DNA from: Roseivivax marinus
GTDB lineage: Bacteria > Pseudomonadota > Alphaproteobacteria > Rhodobacterales > Rhodobacteraceae
Assembly: GCF_900109705.1 (NCBI RefSeq)
Contig: NZ_FOAI01000001.1
Coordinates: forward strand, 248,001 to 312,000
Reading direction: 5' to 3'
Length of the DNA stretch: 64,000 nucleotides
How positions within the stretch are numbered: the first letter of the stretch is position 1; the number at the start of each line of letters is the position of its first letter. The notes under the pieces are model-generated. The model had not been told where the DNA came from, ran no database searches, and was given only the letters and a program-made list of their open reading frames with translations. Shown one piece after another: positions 42,319-51,154 of this stretch. The position numbers were made by a program, and so were the translations under genes.

Positions 42319-42568
42319 CTGCCTCTCGCTATGACTGCTCGGTTCTTGTCGTTTTTCGACAACCTTACCGCAGACGGCCGCTGTGGAAAATCACAATCGC
42401 GCCGCGGTGGGGGCGCATGGTTGCAATCCGCGGCCGCAAGGCAGAGATCCGCCCGATACGCCGACGGTCGAATCGCGCGCACAGAGTGTTTCCGGCCGAA
42501 TTACGGCAAGTCATTGGACAAAATGGAGCATGACGCGCTAGCTTATGAGGCAGGCAAGGATCTGGACG

Positions 42569-42895
42569 ATGAACACAGCACGCGCCAAGTACAATCTCGG
42601 CCAGGTGGTCCGGCACCGCAAGCACCCCTTCCGAGGGGTGGTCTTCGACGTGGACCCCGAGTTCCAGAACACGGAAGACTGGTACGAGGCCATTCCCGAG
42701 GACAGCCGCCCGGCCAAGGAGCAGCCGTTCTATCACCTGCTGGCTGAAAACGATCAGAGCTTCTACGTGGCCTACGTGTCCGAGCAGAACCTCGTCGCGG
42801 ACTATTCCGGTGAGCCGGTGGAGCATCCCGACGTCGCCGACCTCTTCGGCGCGTTCCAGGACGGCACCTACGAGCTGCATTTCCAGATGAATTGA
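42569..42895 (+). CDS. hspQ: Heat shock protein HspQ
   Basis: The product has 108 aa. The YccV-like fold is seen as KYNLGQVVRHRKHPFRGVVF, DVDPEFQNTEDWYEAIP, PFYHLLAENDQSFYVAYVSE and QNLVADYSGEPVEHP. In E. coli HspQ binds hemimethylated DNA and acts as a Lon protease specificity enhancer. AAGGA is 9 bases before ATG 42569. The hairpin at 42928 likely ends the transcript. Confidence 0.93.
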   Translation: MNTARAKYNLGQVVRHRKHPFRGVVFDVDPEFQNTEDWYEAIPEDSRPAKEQPFYHLLAENDQSFYVAYVSEQNLVADYSGEPVEHPDVADLFGAFQDGTYELHFQMN

Positions 42896-42927
42896 TCCGC
42901 CTCCCGGTTTCGGGGGCGGACGCACGC

Positions 42928-42957
42928 GGCGCGGCCGGGAGACCGGACCGCGCCTTT
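42928..42957 (+). terminator. Probable terminator after hspQ
   Basis: GGCGCGGCCGG and CCGG-A-CCGCGCC pair (11 bp with one bulged A) around GAGA, followed by TTTG. The T-run is short. Nothing else is seen up to 43155. Confidence 0.5.
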
Positions 42958-43155
42958 GTCGTGAGCGGTGTTCCGCGCGTCGCGGTCGTCGTCTGGATGC
43001 GACGTGGGCTCCGGGATGTGTCCGTCGCGCGCTGTCGCGTGACCGATTCCGGGTATCTCACGAACAAGGCTTCAAGAGCCCGCGCGGGCCGGTGACGCCG
43101 CCGCCATTCCGAGGGAGGAGACCCGCGCGCCGGGTGATCGGCGCGCTGAAGGCGG

Positions 43156-44199
43156 TCAGGCGCCCTTCGCGATCTCCACGAAGCGCGCGATGTCCGCCTC
43201 GGTCACGGACCAGTCGCAGACGAGACGCGCCGTGAGCATCTCGGAGTCGTCATGGCCGTCAAGCTCGCCCTCCCACATGTAGTAGCGTGCACCGGCCTCG
43301 TGCAGCGCGCGGTGGGCGCGGCGGGGCAGGGCGGCGAACAGCATGTTGCCCTGCGGCACGTTGCGGATGTCGGCGACGCCCGTGAGGCCCGCCGCCAGTG
43401 CCGCGCAGCGCGCGTTCGCCATGCCGGCCAGTTCGCGCCAGAGGTCGCCCTCGAGGTAGGCGTCCATCTGGGCGGCGAGGTAGCGGAACTTGGAGAACAG
43501 GTGTCCGCCCCGCTTGCGCCGCAGCTGGAATTCCCAATGCTTCGCCGGGTCGAAGAAGATCACCGCCTCGACGCCCATGCAGCCGTTCTTGGTGCCGCCG
43601 AAGACCGCGACGTCGACGCCGGCCTTCCACGTCATCTCGGCCGGGGTGCACTCGAGCGCGACGCAGGCATTGGCGAAGCGCGCGCCGTCGAGATGCACCG
43701 GCAGGTCGTAGTTACGCGCCACCGCGCTCAGCGCGTGCAGCTCGTCGAGGGTGTAGAGGTTGCCGCGCTCGGTGATCTGGGTGATCGAGACCGGCCCGCG
43801 CTGGGGGCCGTGCACGCCGCGGCTTTCCTCGGCGGCGATGGTGGCGCGCAGGCCCTCGGCGGTCATCTTGTCGGCGCCCGGCACCAGAGTCAGCTTGGCG
43901 CCGCCGGTATAGAACTCGGGCGCGTTGCACTCGTCCTCGTGGATGTGCGCCACCGGCGAGCAGAACACCGTCTGGAACGGCTGGCAGAGCGTCGCGAGCG
44001 CAAGGCTGTTGGCGGCGGTGCCGGTCGAGACCAGCTCGACCGCGGCGTTCGGTGCGTCGAACAGGGTGCGGATGCGGTCGCGCACGCGCTCGGACAGCTC
44101 GTCGGCGCCGTAGCCCGGGGCATGGCCCGCGTTCGCACGGGCAAGCGCGTCGAGAACGGCGGCCGGGACCGGGCCGGCATTGTCGGAGGTGAAGTTCAT
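43156..44199 (-). CDS. ltaE: Low-specificity L-threonine aldolase (beta-eliminating lyase family)
   Basis: This 347-aa PLP enzyme cleaves threonine or allo-threonine to glycine and acetaldehyde. It shows MNFTSDNAGPVPAAVLDALA, APGYGADELSERVRDRIRTL, VELVSTGTAANSLALATLCQ and HIHEDECNAPEFYTGGAKL. YDLPVHLDGARFANACVAL has the PLP Asp, and the Schiff-base Lys is in VDVAVFGGTKNGCMGVEAVI. The length is typical. It is the last gene of a minus-strand series starting with ribF; 45 bases separate it from the YcgN gene. Confidence 0.93.
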   Translation of the reverse strand: MNFTSDNAGPVPAAVLDALARANAGHAPGYGADELSERVRDRIRTLFDAPNAAVELVSTGTAANSLALATLCQPFQTVFCSPVAHIHEDECNAPEFYTGGAKLTLVPGADKMTAEGLRATIAAEESRGVHGPQRGPVSITQITERGNLYTLDELHALSAVARNYDLPVHLDGARFANACVALECTPAEMTWKAGVDVAVFGGTKNGCMGVEAVIFFDPAKHWEFQLRRKRGGHLFSKFRYLAAQMDAYLEGDLWRELAGMANARCAALAAGLTGVADIRNVPQGNMLFAALPRRAHRALHEAGARYYMWEGELDGHDDSEMLTARLVCDWSVTEADIARFVEIAKGA

Positions 44200-44244
44200 G
44201 GATGCGCCTTTCGGGTCTTGATTCGGCTCTTGGACGGCGCGGCG

Positions 44245-44742
44245 TCAGACCGGCTCGTCGATGATGTGGTCTTCCCAGTCGTCGTCGTCCACGGCGGCCT
44301 CCGAGACGGTGGCGCCCCGGATCGAGACGCCCGCGCGGTGCACGCTCTCGGGGGTGCCCGAGATCAGCGGGTGCCAGTCGAACAGCGGCTTGCCCTCCCA
44401 CAGGAGGCGGTAGGCGCAGGTCGCGGGCAGCCAGTAGGCGTGGTCGGGAATGGTGCGCGGGCTGAGGACGATGCATTCGGGGACGAAGGCGTGGCGCACC
44501 TCATAGCGGGCGCAGCGGCAGGTGGAATCGTCGAACAGGCGGCAGGCCACGCGGGTCAGTGCCACCTCTCCGGTGTCCTCGTCCTCGAGCTTGTTGAGGC
44601 AGCACTTGCCGCAGCCGTCGCAGAGCGCTTCCCATTCGGCGCCGGTCATGTCCTCGAGCCGCGTGGTCTTCCAGAAGCCGGGGGCGAGGCCGTCGCGGTC
44701 GATCGGGTCGTCGCGGTCGGTTTGGGGGGCGGTGTCGGTCAT
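44245..44742 (-). CDS. YcgN family cysteine-cluster protein
   Basis: This 165-aa product of the UPF0260/YcgN family has the cysteine cluster LCDGCGKCCLNKLEDEDTGE, VACRLFDDSTCRCARYEVR and PECIVLSPRTIPDHAYWLPA, followed by TCAYRLLWEGKPLFDWHPLI. A metal or Fe-S site of the YkgJ type is likely; the function is unknown. The start codon overlaps the ribF stop (ATGA), so it is coupled with ribF. Confidence 0.9.
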   Translation of the reverse strand: MTDTAPQTDRDDPIDRDGLAPGFWKTTRLEDMTGAEWEALCDGCGKCCLNKLEDEDTGEVALTRVACRLFDDSTCRCARYEVRHAFVPECIVLSPRTIPDHAYWLPATCAYRLLWEGKPLFDWHPLISGTPESVHRAGVSIRGATVSEAAVDDDDWEDHIIDEPV

Positions 44743-45674
44743 GCCAGCGCGTCCAGGATGGTGCGGGCCTCGGCGCAGTCGGCATCCATCTGCGCGATGA
44801 AGGTCTCGAGGCTGTCGAAGGTCGCCTCGGGCCGCAGGTAGTCGACCAGGGCGACCGACAGCGGCTGGCCGTAGAGGTCGCCGGAGAAGTTTAATAGGAA
44901 GGTCTCGATGTTGGCGGTGTTCTCGCCGAACATGGGGCGCACGCCGATGGAGGCGGCGCCGTCGTAGGTGCCCGCGGACGGGCCGCCGAGAACGTCGACG
45001 CGCACGGCGTAGACGCCGAAGCGCGGCGGGTGCAGTCCCTCGATGGACATGTTCGCGGTCGGATAGCCCAGGTCGCGGCCGCGCTTCTCGCCGTGCAGGA
45101 CCGGGCCGTCGATGCGGTGCCAGTGACCGAGCAGCGCGGCGGCGTCGCGGGGACGGCCCTCGGACAGCGCGGTGCGGATCGCGGTGGACGACACGCGAAG
45201 GCCATTGTGCTCGCGGATCTCGGAGACGGTGGTGCCGAAGCCCATCGCCGCGCCGAACCGGGCGAGATCGTCGGCGCCGCCGGCGCGGCCCTTGCCGAAG
45301 CGGAAGTCGGGGCCGGTCACGGCATGGGCGAGGCCGAGCCCGTCGGCGAGGACCTCGCGGGCGAAGTCCTCGGGGCTGAGTTCGCGGAGATCCGCGTCGA
45401 AGGGCAGCTCGAACAGAACGTCCACGCCGAGCTTGCGCAGACGGTTGGCGCGTGCCTCGGGGCCCGTCAGGCGGAAGGGCGGGGCGCCTGGGGCGAAGAC
45501 CTCGCGCGGGTGCGGCTCGAAGGTGACGACGGCAAGCGGCGCATCGGGCCGCGCGGCCTGCGCGGTCTCGATCACCGCGCGGTGGCCAAGGTGCACGCCG
45601 TCGAAATTGCCGATCGCGGCGGTGGCGCCGCGGGCGGCATCCGGCACGTCGCGGAAGTCGCGGAAGATCTCCAT
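44739..45674 (-). CDS. ribF: Bifunctional riboflavin kinase/FAD synthetase
   Basis: This 311-aa enzyme makes FMN and then FAD. The N-terminal nucleotidyltransferase domain has AAIGNFDGVHLGHRAVIETA and VVTFEPHPREVF, then TGPDFRFGKGRAG and HNGLRVSSTAIRTALSEGRP. The C-terminal flavokinase domain starts with GPVLHGEKRGRDLGYPTANM (PTAN motif) and has DGAASIGVRPMFGENTANIE with the catalytic Glu in IETFLLNFSGDLYG. The length is normal. It is first of a coupled unit with YcgN. Confidence 0.96.
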   Translation of the reverse strand: MEIFRDFRDVPDAARGATAAIGNFDGVHLGHRAVIETAQAARPDAPLAVVTFEPHPREVFAPGAPPFRLTGPEARANRLRKLGVDVLFELPFDADLRELSPEDFAREVLADGLGLAHAVTGPDFRFGKGRAGGADDLARFGAAMGFGTTVSEIREHNGLRVSSTAIRTALSEGRPRDAAALLGHWHRIDGPVLHGEKRGRDLGYPTANMSIEGLHPPRFGVYAVRVDVLGGPSAGTYDGAASIGVRPMFGENTANIETFLLNFSGDLYGQPLSVALVDYLRPEATFDSLETFIAQMDADCAEARTILDALA

Positions 45675-45743
45675 GCGCCGGGGTTAATCCCGCCCGGAGA
45701 GGGGCGCAAGTGGGCTTGATCGACGGGGCGCGCCGATCGGGGG

Positions 45744-45771
45744 CCGCACAATCTTAGTTAAGATTGTGCGG
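45744..45771. repeat. Perfect palindrome 1 of a pair (core AATCTTAGTTAAGATT)
   Basis: CCGCACAATCTTA and its complement TAAGATTGTGCGG form a 13-bp perfect stem around GT. It lies between ribF and maoC, 20 bases from the second palindrome. The same core, with the same pairing of two palindromes, is found at 52737-52808. It may act as a terminator of maoC or as a mobile palindromic unit. Confidence 0.75.
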
Positions 45772-45790
45772 TGTCCGGCGCCCCGCGCCA

Positions 45791-45820
45791 CGTCCAAAAT
45801 CTTATCTAAGATTTTGGACG
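45791..45820. repeat. Perfect palindrome 2 of a pair (core AAATCTTATCTAAGATTT)
   Basis: CGTCCAAAATCTTA and TAAGATTTTGGACG form a 14-bp perfect stem around TC. It abuts the stop codon of the minus-strand maoC gene (45822-45824). On the minus strand the AAAATCTTAGATAAGATTTTG unit resembles a terminator hairpin. Confidence 0.78.
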
Positions 45821-45821
45821 C

Positions 45822-46265
45822 CTAGTCGAACTTGCGCGACGGCGCGAGGACCTTGGCTTCGCCCACGAGGACCTTCTTGCCGTCGACCTCGCAGTGGCAG
45901 TCGAGGGTCACGCGGCGCTTGGCCACGTCGATGTCGACCACGCGGACTTCGGCCGTCACCACGTCGCCGGGGCGAACCGGGCCGAGGAACTTGAGGGTCT
46001 GGCCCATGTAGACCGTGCCGTGGCCGGGCAGCTGCTCTCCGATCACCGCCGAGACGAGGCCCGCGGTCAGCATCCCGTGGGCGATGCGCCCCTCGAAGAT
46101 GGTGTCGCGGGCGTAGTCCTCGTCGAGATGAACCGGGTTCCGGTCGGTGGAGACCTCGGCGAACATCTCGATGTCGGCGTCGGTGATCTCCTTGCGGAGC
46201 GAACGGGACATGCCGATCTCGATATCCTCGATCGGGATCGTGCCGCGCGGCAGGTTGTCCAGCAT
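45822..46265 (-). CDS. MaoC family hotdog-fold dehydratase
   Basis: The product has 147 aa from ATG 46265; an in-frame ATG at 46277 is possible. The R-hydratase motif with catalytic Asp and His is STDRNPVHLDEDYARDTIFE, followed by GRIAHGMLTAGLVSAVIGEQ and LPGHGTVYMGQTLKFLGPVR. It would hydrate enoyl-CoA or a related thioester. Its physiological substrate is open. It stands alone on the minus strand and ends at the palindrome pair. Confidence 0.88.
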   Translation of the reverse strand: MLDNLPRGTIPIEDIEIGMSRSLRKEITDADIEMFAEVSTDRNPVHLDEDYARDTIFEGRIAHGMLTAGLVSAVIGEQLPGHGTVYMGQTLKFLGPVRPGDVVTAEVRVVDIDVAKRRVTLDCHCEVDGKKVLVGEAKVLAPSRKFD

Positions 46266-46399
46266 GTCAGCCCCCATGGAGAATCCGTCCGGTAACAAAT
46301 GCGCGCACCAAGGCGTGCCTCGGCAACTTTATTGCTTCGCGGGCGCAGAAAATCAAGGGGGCGCGGCGCAGGACCTGCGCGACCATTGTCCCGGTCGCC

Positions 46400-47272
46400 C
46401 TAGCGCAGGAAGCCGATCGCGTAGGTGGGCGAGATGCCCTCGCGCCCGAGCGCGGTCTCCAGCGCCTGCGCGTCGGGCTGGGTCTCGGTGCGGGTCTCGG
46501 CCGCCAGCAGCCCGCCGGTGATTAGCAGCGAATCGATGTCCTCTCCCATGGCGCCCGAGATGTCGGTCTGCGGGCCATCGCCGATGGCGAGGATGCGGTC
46601 CGCGGCCGGCACATCGGCAATCTCGGCGAGCCGCATCCGTGCGAGGTCGTAGATCGGCGGGTGCGGCTTGCCGAAGTAGAGGCTCTCGCCGCCCATTTCT
46701 GTGTAGAGCCGTGCGATGGCGCCGGCGCACCATTCCCGCACGCCGCCGCGATCCACGACGATGTCGGGATTGGCGCAAAGCAGCTTCAGCCCCTTCTGCT
46801 TGGCCAGCAGCAGTTCGGGGCGCAGGACGGAGGGGTCGGCGTGGGCGTCGAACGGGCCGCAGCAGACGAGACCTTCGGCCTCGGACAACTCGGTGCGCTC
46901 GACCTTCACAGGGTCGGATACGAGCTGCATCGGCTCGAGGAAGGTCCGGTCGCGATCCTCGCCCATGAACCAGACCTTCTGGCCCACGGCGCCGCGGAAC
47001 ATCGCTGCGCGCGCCGAGTCGCCTGAGGTCGCGATGGCGTCCCAGGCGTCGCCGGGCACGCCCATGCGCTCGAGCTGCCGTTCCACATCCGCGCGGGGGC
47101 GGGGGGCGTTCGTCAGCAGCACCACGCGGCCGCCATTCTTCCGGTAGGCCTGAAGCGCCGCCACGGCGTCGGGATAGGGGCGCACCCCGTCATGCACGCA
47201 GCCCCAGAGGTCCACGAACAGCGCCTCGTAGTTCCGGGAGATGTCCGAGAGGGCGGAGATGATCGTGGTCAT
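46400..47272 (-). CDS. TIGR01459 family HAD-type hydrolase (subclass IIA)
   Basis: This 290-aa phosphatase-like protein has motif I in EALFVDLWGCVHDGVRPYPD, where the usual DxDG/DxxG reads DLWG. Motif II is VVLLTNAPRPRADVERQLER, the motif III region is YFGKPHPPIYDLARMR, and motif IV is ILAIGDGPQTDISGAMGEDI. It is the CECR5/NagD-like IIA type. The first motif Asp is present (D in FVDLWG), although the +2 residue is W. The substrate is unknown. ATG 47272 gives the conserved start MTTIISALSD. Confidence 0.88.
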   Translation of the reverse strand: MTTIISALSDISRNYEALFVDLWGCVHDGVRPYPDAVAALQAYRKNGGRVVLLTNAPRPRADVERQLERMGVPGDAWDAIATSGDSARAAMFRGAVGQKVWFMGEDRDRTFLEPMQLVSDPVKVERTELSEAEGLVCCGPFDAHADPSVLRPELLLAKQKGLKLLCANPDIVVDRGGVREWCAGAIARLYTEMGGESLYFGKPHPPIYDLARMRLAEIADVPAADRILAIGDGPQTDISGAMGEDIDSLLITGGLLAAETRTETQPDAQALETALGREGISPTYAIGFLR

Positions 47273-47505
47273 GGGCGGGCCTTTCGCGCTGGTCGCGCGG
47301 ACCCTAGGCGGGCGGACGCCGGGCGGCAAGCGAGGGGACGTGGAGCCGGCGCCCGGAGATGTCCGGATGCAGGCGGCGCGTGGGGCCTGACGCATCCCGT
47401 GCCGGGGCGCCGTGTCTCGCCCGGATATGGGGCGCGCAGCTCACCACATGCCCGGGCACCGGGCGGGCACCATTCCCGCAGGCGCCCGTCCGCGCGGCGG
47501 CCCTG

Positions 47506-48399
47506 TCAGATCCACTTCGCCAGCGGCGGCAGGGACATCAGCACGGCGTTGGCGTCGTGCCCGGTCTCGAGCCCGAACTTGGTGCCGCGGTCGTAGACGA
47601 GGTTGTACTCGGCGTAGAGGCCGCGGTGAACGAGCTGCGCCTCGCGGTCGGCCTCGGTCCAGTCCTGCACCCCGCGCTTTTCCACCAGCGGCAGGTAGGC
47701 CGGCAGGAATGCCTGCCCGATGTCGCGGGTGAGGGCGAAGTCCGCCTGCCAGTCGCCGGTGTTGTGGTCGTCCATGAAGATGCCGCCGACGCCGCGCGCC
47801 CTGTGGCGGTGGGGGATGTAGAAATACTCGTCCGCCCAGGCCTTGAGACGCGGGTAGTGGTCTGCCCCGTGGGGATCGAGATGCTCCTGCTGCGTGGCGT
47901 GGAAATGGGCGGTGTCCTCCGCGTACTCGATGCACGGGTTGAGGTCGGAGCCGCCGCCGAACCACCACGCGTGCGGGGTCCAGAACATCCGCGTGTTCAT
48001 GTGGACCGCCGGGACGTGCGGGTTCTGCATGTGCGCGACGAGGCTGATGCCCGAGGCCCAGAAGCGCGGATCGTCGGCCATGCCGGGGATGCCCTTGCGC
48101 GCGGCCATCGCCGCCTGCGCGCGGTCGCCCAGCGTGCCATAGACCTCAGAGACGTTCACGCCGACCTTCTCGAAGACCCGGCCGCCGCGCATCACGCTCA
48201 TCAGGCCACCGCCGGCGTCCGAGCCGTCGTCCGAGCGGCGGGTGGTCTCGGTCACCTCGAACCGGCCCGGCGCAGCGGCGGCGCCCGGCCCGCTCGTGTG
48301 GCTGTCCTCGATCGCCTCGAAGGCCGTCACGATCCGGTCGCGCAGCTCGCGGAACCAGTCTGCGGCGCGGGCGCGCTCGTCCAGAAGCTCTTCTGTCAT
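47506..48399 (-). CDS. hemF: Oxygen-dependent coproporphyrinogen-III oxidase
   Basis: This 297-aa cytoplasmic enzyme converts coproporphyrinogen III to protoporphyrinogen IX with O2 in haem synthesis. Highly conserved blocks are GGGLMSVMRGGRVFEKVGVN, HMNTRMFWTPHAWWFGGGSD (with the conserved His), LNPCIEYAEDTAHFHATQQE, and RGVGGIFMDDHNTGDWQADF near the active-site Asp. EYNLVYDRGTKFGLETGHDA is at the C-terminus. The length is normal. Confidence 0.97.
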   Translation of the reverse strand: MTEELLDERARAADWFRELRDRIVTAFEAIEDSHTSGPGAAAAPGRFEVTETTRRSDDGSDAGGGLMSVMRGGRVFEKVGVNVSEVYGTLGDRAQAAMAARKGIPGMADDPRFWASGISLVAHMQNPHVPAVHMNTRMFWTPHAWWFGGGSDLNPCIEYAEDTAHFHATQQEHLDPHGADHYPRLKAWADEYFYIPHRHRARGVGGIFMDDHNTGDWQADFALTRDIGQAFLPAYLPLVEKRGVQDWTEADREAQLVHRGLYAEYNLVYDRGTKFGLETGHDANAVLMSLPPLAKWI

Positions 48400-48475
48400 G
48401 GGATCCTCCGGTCGGCTGCGGTGACGGGTCTGTCTAGACGCCGGCCGCCGCGTCCCGCAAGGGCGCGCGCGGCGC

Positions 48476-49279
48476 TCAGTGCGCGGGCGCGGTCACAGGG
48501 TCGAGCAGCGTGCGGCCGCCGTCGAGCGTCATGATCTGCCCGGTCACGAAGCGCGCCGCGTCCGAGACGAGGAACTGCACCGCCTCGGTCAGCTCTTCCG
48601 GCGCGGCGATGCGGCCCAGGGGCGTATGCTCCTCGATGTCGCCGCGATATTCGCGGTGCTCCTTGAGCGTGTCCTTGAGGCTGGCCGACATGACCGAGCC
48701 GAAGGCCACGGCGTTCACCCGGATCTTGTGCGGCGCCAGCGCCACCGCCATCGACCGCGTCATCTGGTCGAGCGCGGCGCAGGACACCGAGTAGCCCAGA
48801 AGCGAGGGATGGGTGCGGCGCGCGGCGATCGAAGAGAGGTTCACGATGGCGCCCGCCTGCGGGGTGTCCTGGCCCTCGGACTGCTTGATCATCCGGCGCG
48901 CCACCATCTGCGACAGGCGCATCGCCGTGGTCAGGTTCTGGTCGAGCAGGGTCGCCACCGAGTCGTCGTCGATGTCGAGCGGGTCGGACGGCACCATCTG
49001 GCGGCTGGCGTTCACCAGGATGTCTACACGGTCATAGGCGTCGAGCGTGGCCGACAACAGGTTCGCGATGGTCAGCCGCTCGCGCAGGTCGCCGGCGAAG
49101 TAACGGGTCTGGCCCCGCTCGTCGTCCGAGTCGCCGACCTCCTTGGCCAGCCGGGCCTCGTCGATGTCGGCGAACATGACATTCGCGCCCTTGGCGGCGA
49201 AGTGGCGGCCGATGGCGAGGCCCACGCCGTTGGCGGCGCCCGTGACGATGGCGGTCTTGCCTTCGATGGTGAAGCTCAT
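48476..49279 (-). CDS. SDR family oxidoreductase lacking the catalytic lysine
   Basis: This 267-aa classical short-chain dehydrogenase has the cofactor motif KTAIVTGAANGVGLAIGRHF (TGxxxGxG), an acidic residue after beta-2 (MFADIDEARL) suggesting NAD(H), and NLSSIAARRTHPS (catalytic Ser region). The active-site motif YxxxK reads YSVSC, with Cys (codon TGC) where the Lys belongs. C-terminal IRVNAVAFGSVMSASLKDTL and VTGQIMTLDGG are normal. Activity may be altered or lost. It is probably last in a clpS-rsmC-SDR unit (16 bases from the methyltransferase gene). Confidence 0.88.
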   Translation of the reverse strand: MSFTIEGKTAIVTGAANGVGLAIGRHFAAKGANVMFADIDEARLAKEVGDSDDERGQTRYFAGDLRERLTIANLLSATLDAYDRVDILVNASRQMVPSDPLDIDDDSVATLLDQNLTTAMRLSQMVARRMIKQSEGQDTPQAGAIVNLSSIAARRTHPSLLGYSVSCAALDQMTRSMAVALAPHKIRVNAVAFGSVMSASLKDTLKEHREYRGDIEEHTPLGRIAAPEELTEAVQFLVSDAARFVTGQIMTLDGGRTLLDPVTAPAH

Positions 49280-49295
49280 GGGGAGGATGCTCCTG

Positions 49296-50291
49296 TCAGG
49301 CGCGGCGCGCGGACGGGCCGATGGGCCGGGCGGCGTGGAGGATCTTGAAGCGCCGGTCTCCGCCGGCCTCTGCCACGTCGCGGAACGTCTCCGCAAGCGT
49401 GGCCTCGTAGGGCAGGTGCCGGTTCGCCACCATCCAGAGCGCGCCGTGGGGCGCCAGCGCACGCGCCGCGGCGGCGATGAAGGCCCGCCCCAGCGCGGGA
49501 TCCGCGGCGCGGCCGACGTGGAAGGGCGGGTTCATCACCACCGCGTCGAGCCGGTCGGGTGCGCGCCATGACGTCGCGTCCGCCCAGTGGAAGGCGGCAC
49601 GCGGGTCGGTGACGTTCGCCTCGGCGCAGTCGAGCGCGGTGCGGTCGGCCTCGACGAGGTGCAGTAGCGCGACGCCCTCGCGTTCGAGAATGCGGGTGGC
49701 GAGGTAGCCCCAGCCGGCACCGAGATCCGCGACCCGCGCGCCGAGCTTGGCCGGCAGCGCATCGGCGAGCGCGCGCGAGGCGGGGTCGATCCCGTCCGCC
49801 GAGAACACGCCGGGCGCGGTGACGAAACCGTCACCGTTGGGCGCGGGCGACTGTCGCCAGTCATCGAAGGCGTCGGTGCCGTCGAACCAGAAGAGCTTGC
49901 CGTGATTCTTGGCGACCTGCCCCGAGAGCGTGACGCGCCCGCGGACGGCCTTGAGCATGGCATCCACGCCGTCGGTCTTGGCGCCATCGATCACCACCGG
50001 ACCGTCGGTCCGGGCGGCGGCCTCGGCCAGCCAGTCCTGCGCCCGATCGCGGGCGCGGGGCAGGGTGACGATGGCGGCGGCGAAGCGCCCCTCTGGGCGG
50101 GGCGTCACGGTCGCGCCGCGCGCCTGGAGGGCAGAGGCTGCGGGCGCGAATGGCTGGATCGCGGTGATCCGGCCGGCCTCGACCAGGGCGAAGTCGGCAT
50201 CGCCGGGGGCGCCGAACCACGCGACGGGACCCGCGTCGGGCAGGACGAGACCCGCGGCATCGCGGGCATGGGACAATCGGGAAGCGGCCAT
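49296..50291 (-). CDS. RsmC-like class I SAM-dependent methyltransferase
   Basis: The product has 331 aa. The N-terminal half contains RVTLSGQVAKNHGKLFWFDG, typical of the RsmC family. The C-terminal catalytic domain has motif I RVADLGAGWGYLATRILE, the acidic residue in LHLVEADRTALDCAEANV, and the NPPF motif in DAVVMNPPFHVGRAADPALG that positions the target guanine amino group. RsmC methylates G1207 of 16S rRNA. The exact target (RsmC or the related RlmG) is not settled. It follows clpS by 36 bases. Confidence 0.88.
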   Translation of the reverse strand: MAASRLSHARDAAGLVLPDAGPVAWFGAPGDADFALVEAGRITAIQPFAPAASALQARGATVTPRPEGRFAAAIVTLPRARDRAQDWLAEAAARTDGPVVIDGAKTDGVDAMLKAVRGRVTLSGQVAKNHGKLFWFDGTDAFDDWRQSPAPNGDGFVTAPGVFSADGIDPASRALADALPAKLGARVADLGAGWGYLATRILEREGVALLHLVEADRTALDCAEANVTDPRAAFHWADATSWRAPDRLDAVVMNPPFHVGRAADPALGRAFIAAAARALAPHGALWMVANRHLPYEATLAETFRDVAEAGGDRRFKILHAARPIGPSARRA

Positions 50292-50327
50292 GTCAGGCGG
50301 TCCGTCCGGCGCCTGGGCGCGGGCGGA

Positions 50328-50702
50328 TCATTCCTTTTCCATGGTGCATTGCAGCGGGTGCTGGTGGCGCCGGGCGAAGTCCATCACCTGGCCGACCTTG
50401 GTCTCGGCGATCTCGTGGCTGAAGACGCCGACGACGGCGACGCCCTTCTTGTGGACCGTCAGCATGATTTCGAACGCCTGGGCATGGGTCATGCCGAAGA
50501 ACCGTTCCAGCACGTGCACGACGAATTCCATCGGCGTGTAGTCGTCGTTGAGAAGCAGCACCTTGTAGAGCGGTGGCCGCTTGGTCTTGGGCTTGGTGTC
50601 GACGACGACGCCCGCATCGCTGTCGCCGGGCGGCTGTGTGGGGCCGTTCTGCGCGAACGGGCTCGGGCGGGAATGAAACATGGGCTTGGAGGACGTCCGC
50701 AT
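50328..50702 (-). CDS. clpS: ATP-dependent Clp protease adaptor ClpS
   Basis: The product has 124 aa from ATG 50702; ATG 50681 is an alternative, and neither has a strong ribosome site. The ClpS core is [40 protein letters not shown] and [20 protein letters not shown]. The N-degron pocket residues (N-D-D and the following T-P-M) are intact. ClpS delivers N-end-rule substrates to ClpAP. It is divergent from the carboxypeptidase gene. Confidence 0.95.
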   Translation of the reverse strand: MRTSSKPMFHSRPSPFAQNGPTQPPGDSDAGVVVDTKPKTKRPPLYKVLLLNDDYTPMEFVVHVLERFFGMTHAQAFEIMLTVHKKGVAVVGVFSHEIAETKVGQVMDFARRHQHPLQCTMEKE

Positions 50703-51154
50703 AGTGGCAGGGTCGAGCGGACTATATAATGGCCGGGCCGGGTGAGAAAAGGGTTGAGGCCGCGCCGTCGCGGCGTTCCTTGCCGTGATGCAGCGGCGCG
50801 GTGACGTATCTGGGGAACCGCGGTGCCCTTCGAGGCGGCCCCGGGCCACGGGGCGAACGAGACTTGCGGGCCGGCCGACCCCGCGCCCGGCGAGTGCGGC
50901 GTTTTGTGGCGCGCCCGCCCCGATTCCGCCCCATTGCGCGGGCCTGTCCCCGTGGTGGTGTCGAAGGAGCCCCCGCGCGACAAGATGTTGACCGGACGTC
51001 GTTCCCGAACGGCAAATAATTCAGTCATGACGGCTCTTTGCCGGAGGTCGTTGACGTGCTATCCTCCGTGAAACACCGCCGGAAACAGGCGGGTTCACAC
51101 GAGCGGCACAGCCCACCGAAACATCGGGGGCACGAGGCAGAGAAGGCGGGAAAC
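50703..51154. other. 452-base divergent intergenic region
   Basis: No convincing gene is seen between clpS and the D,D-carboxypeptidase gene. AT-richer patches at about 50720-50735 and 51005-51030 could hold the two divergent promoters. Confidence 0.4.
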
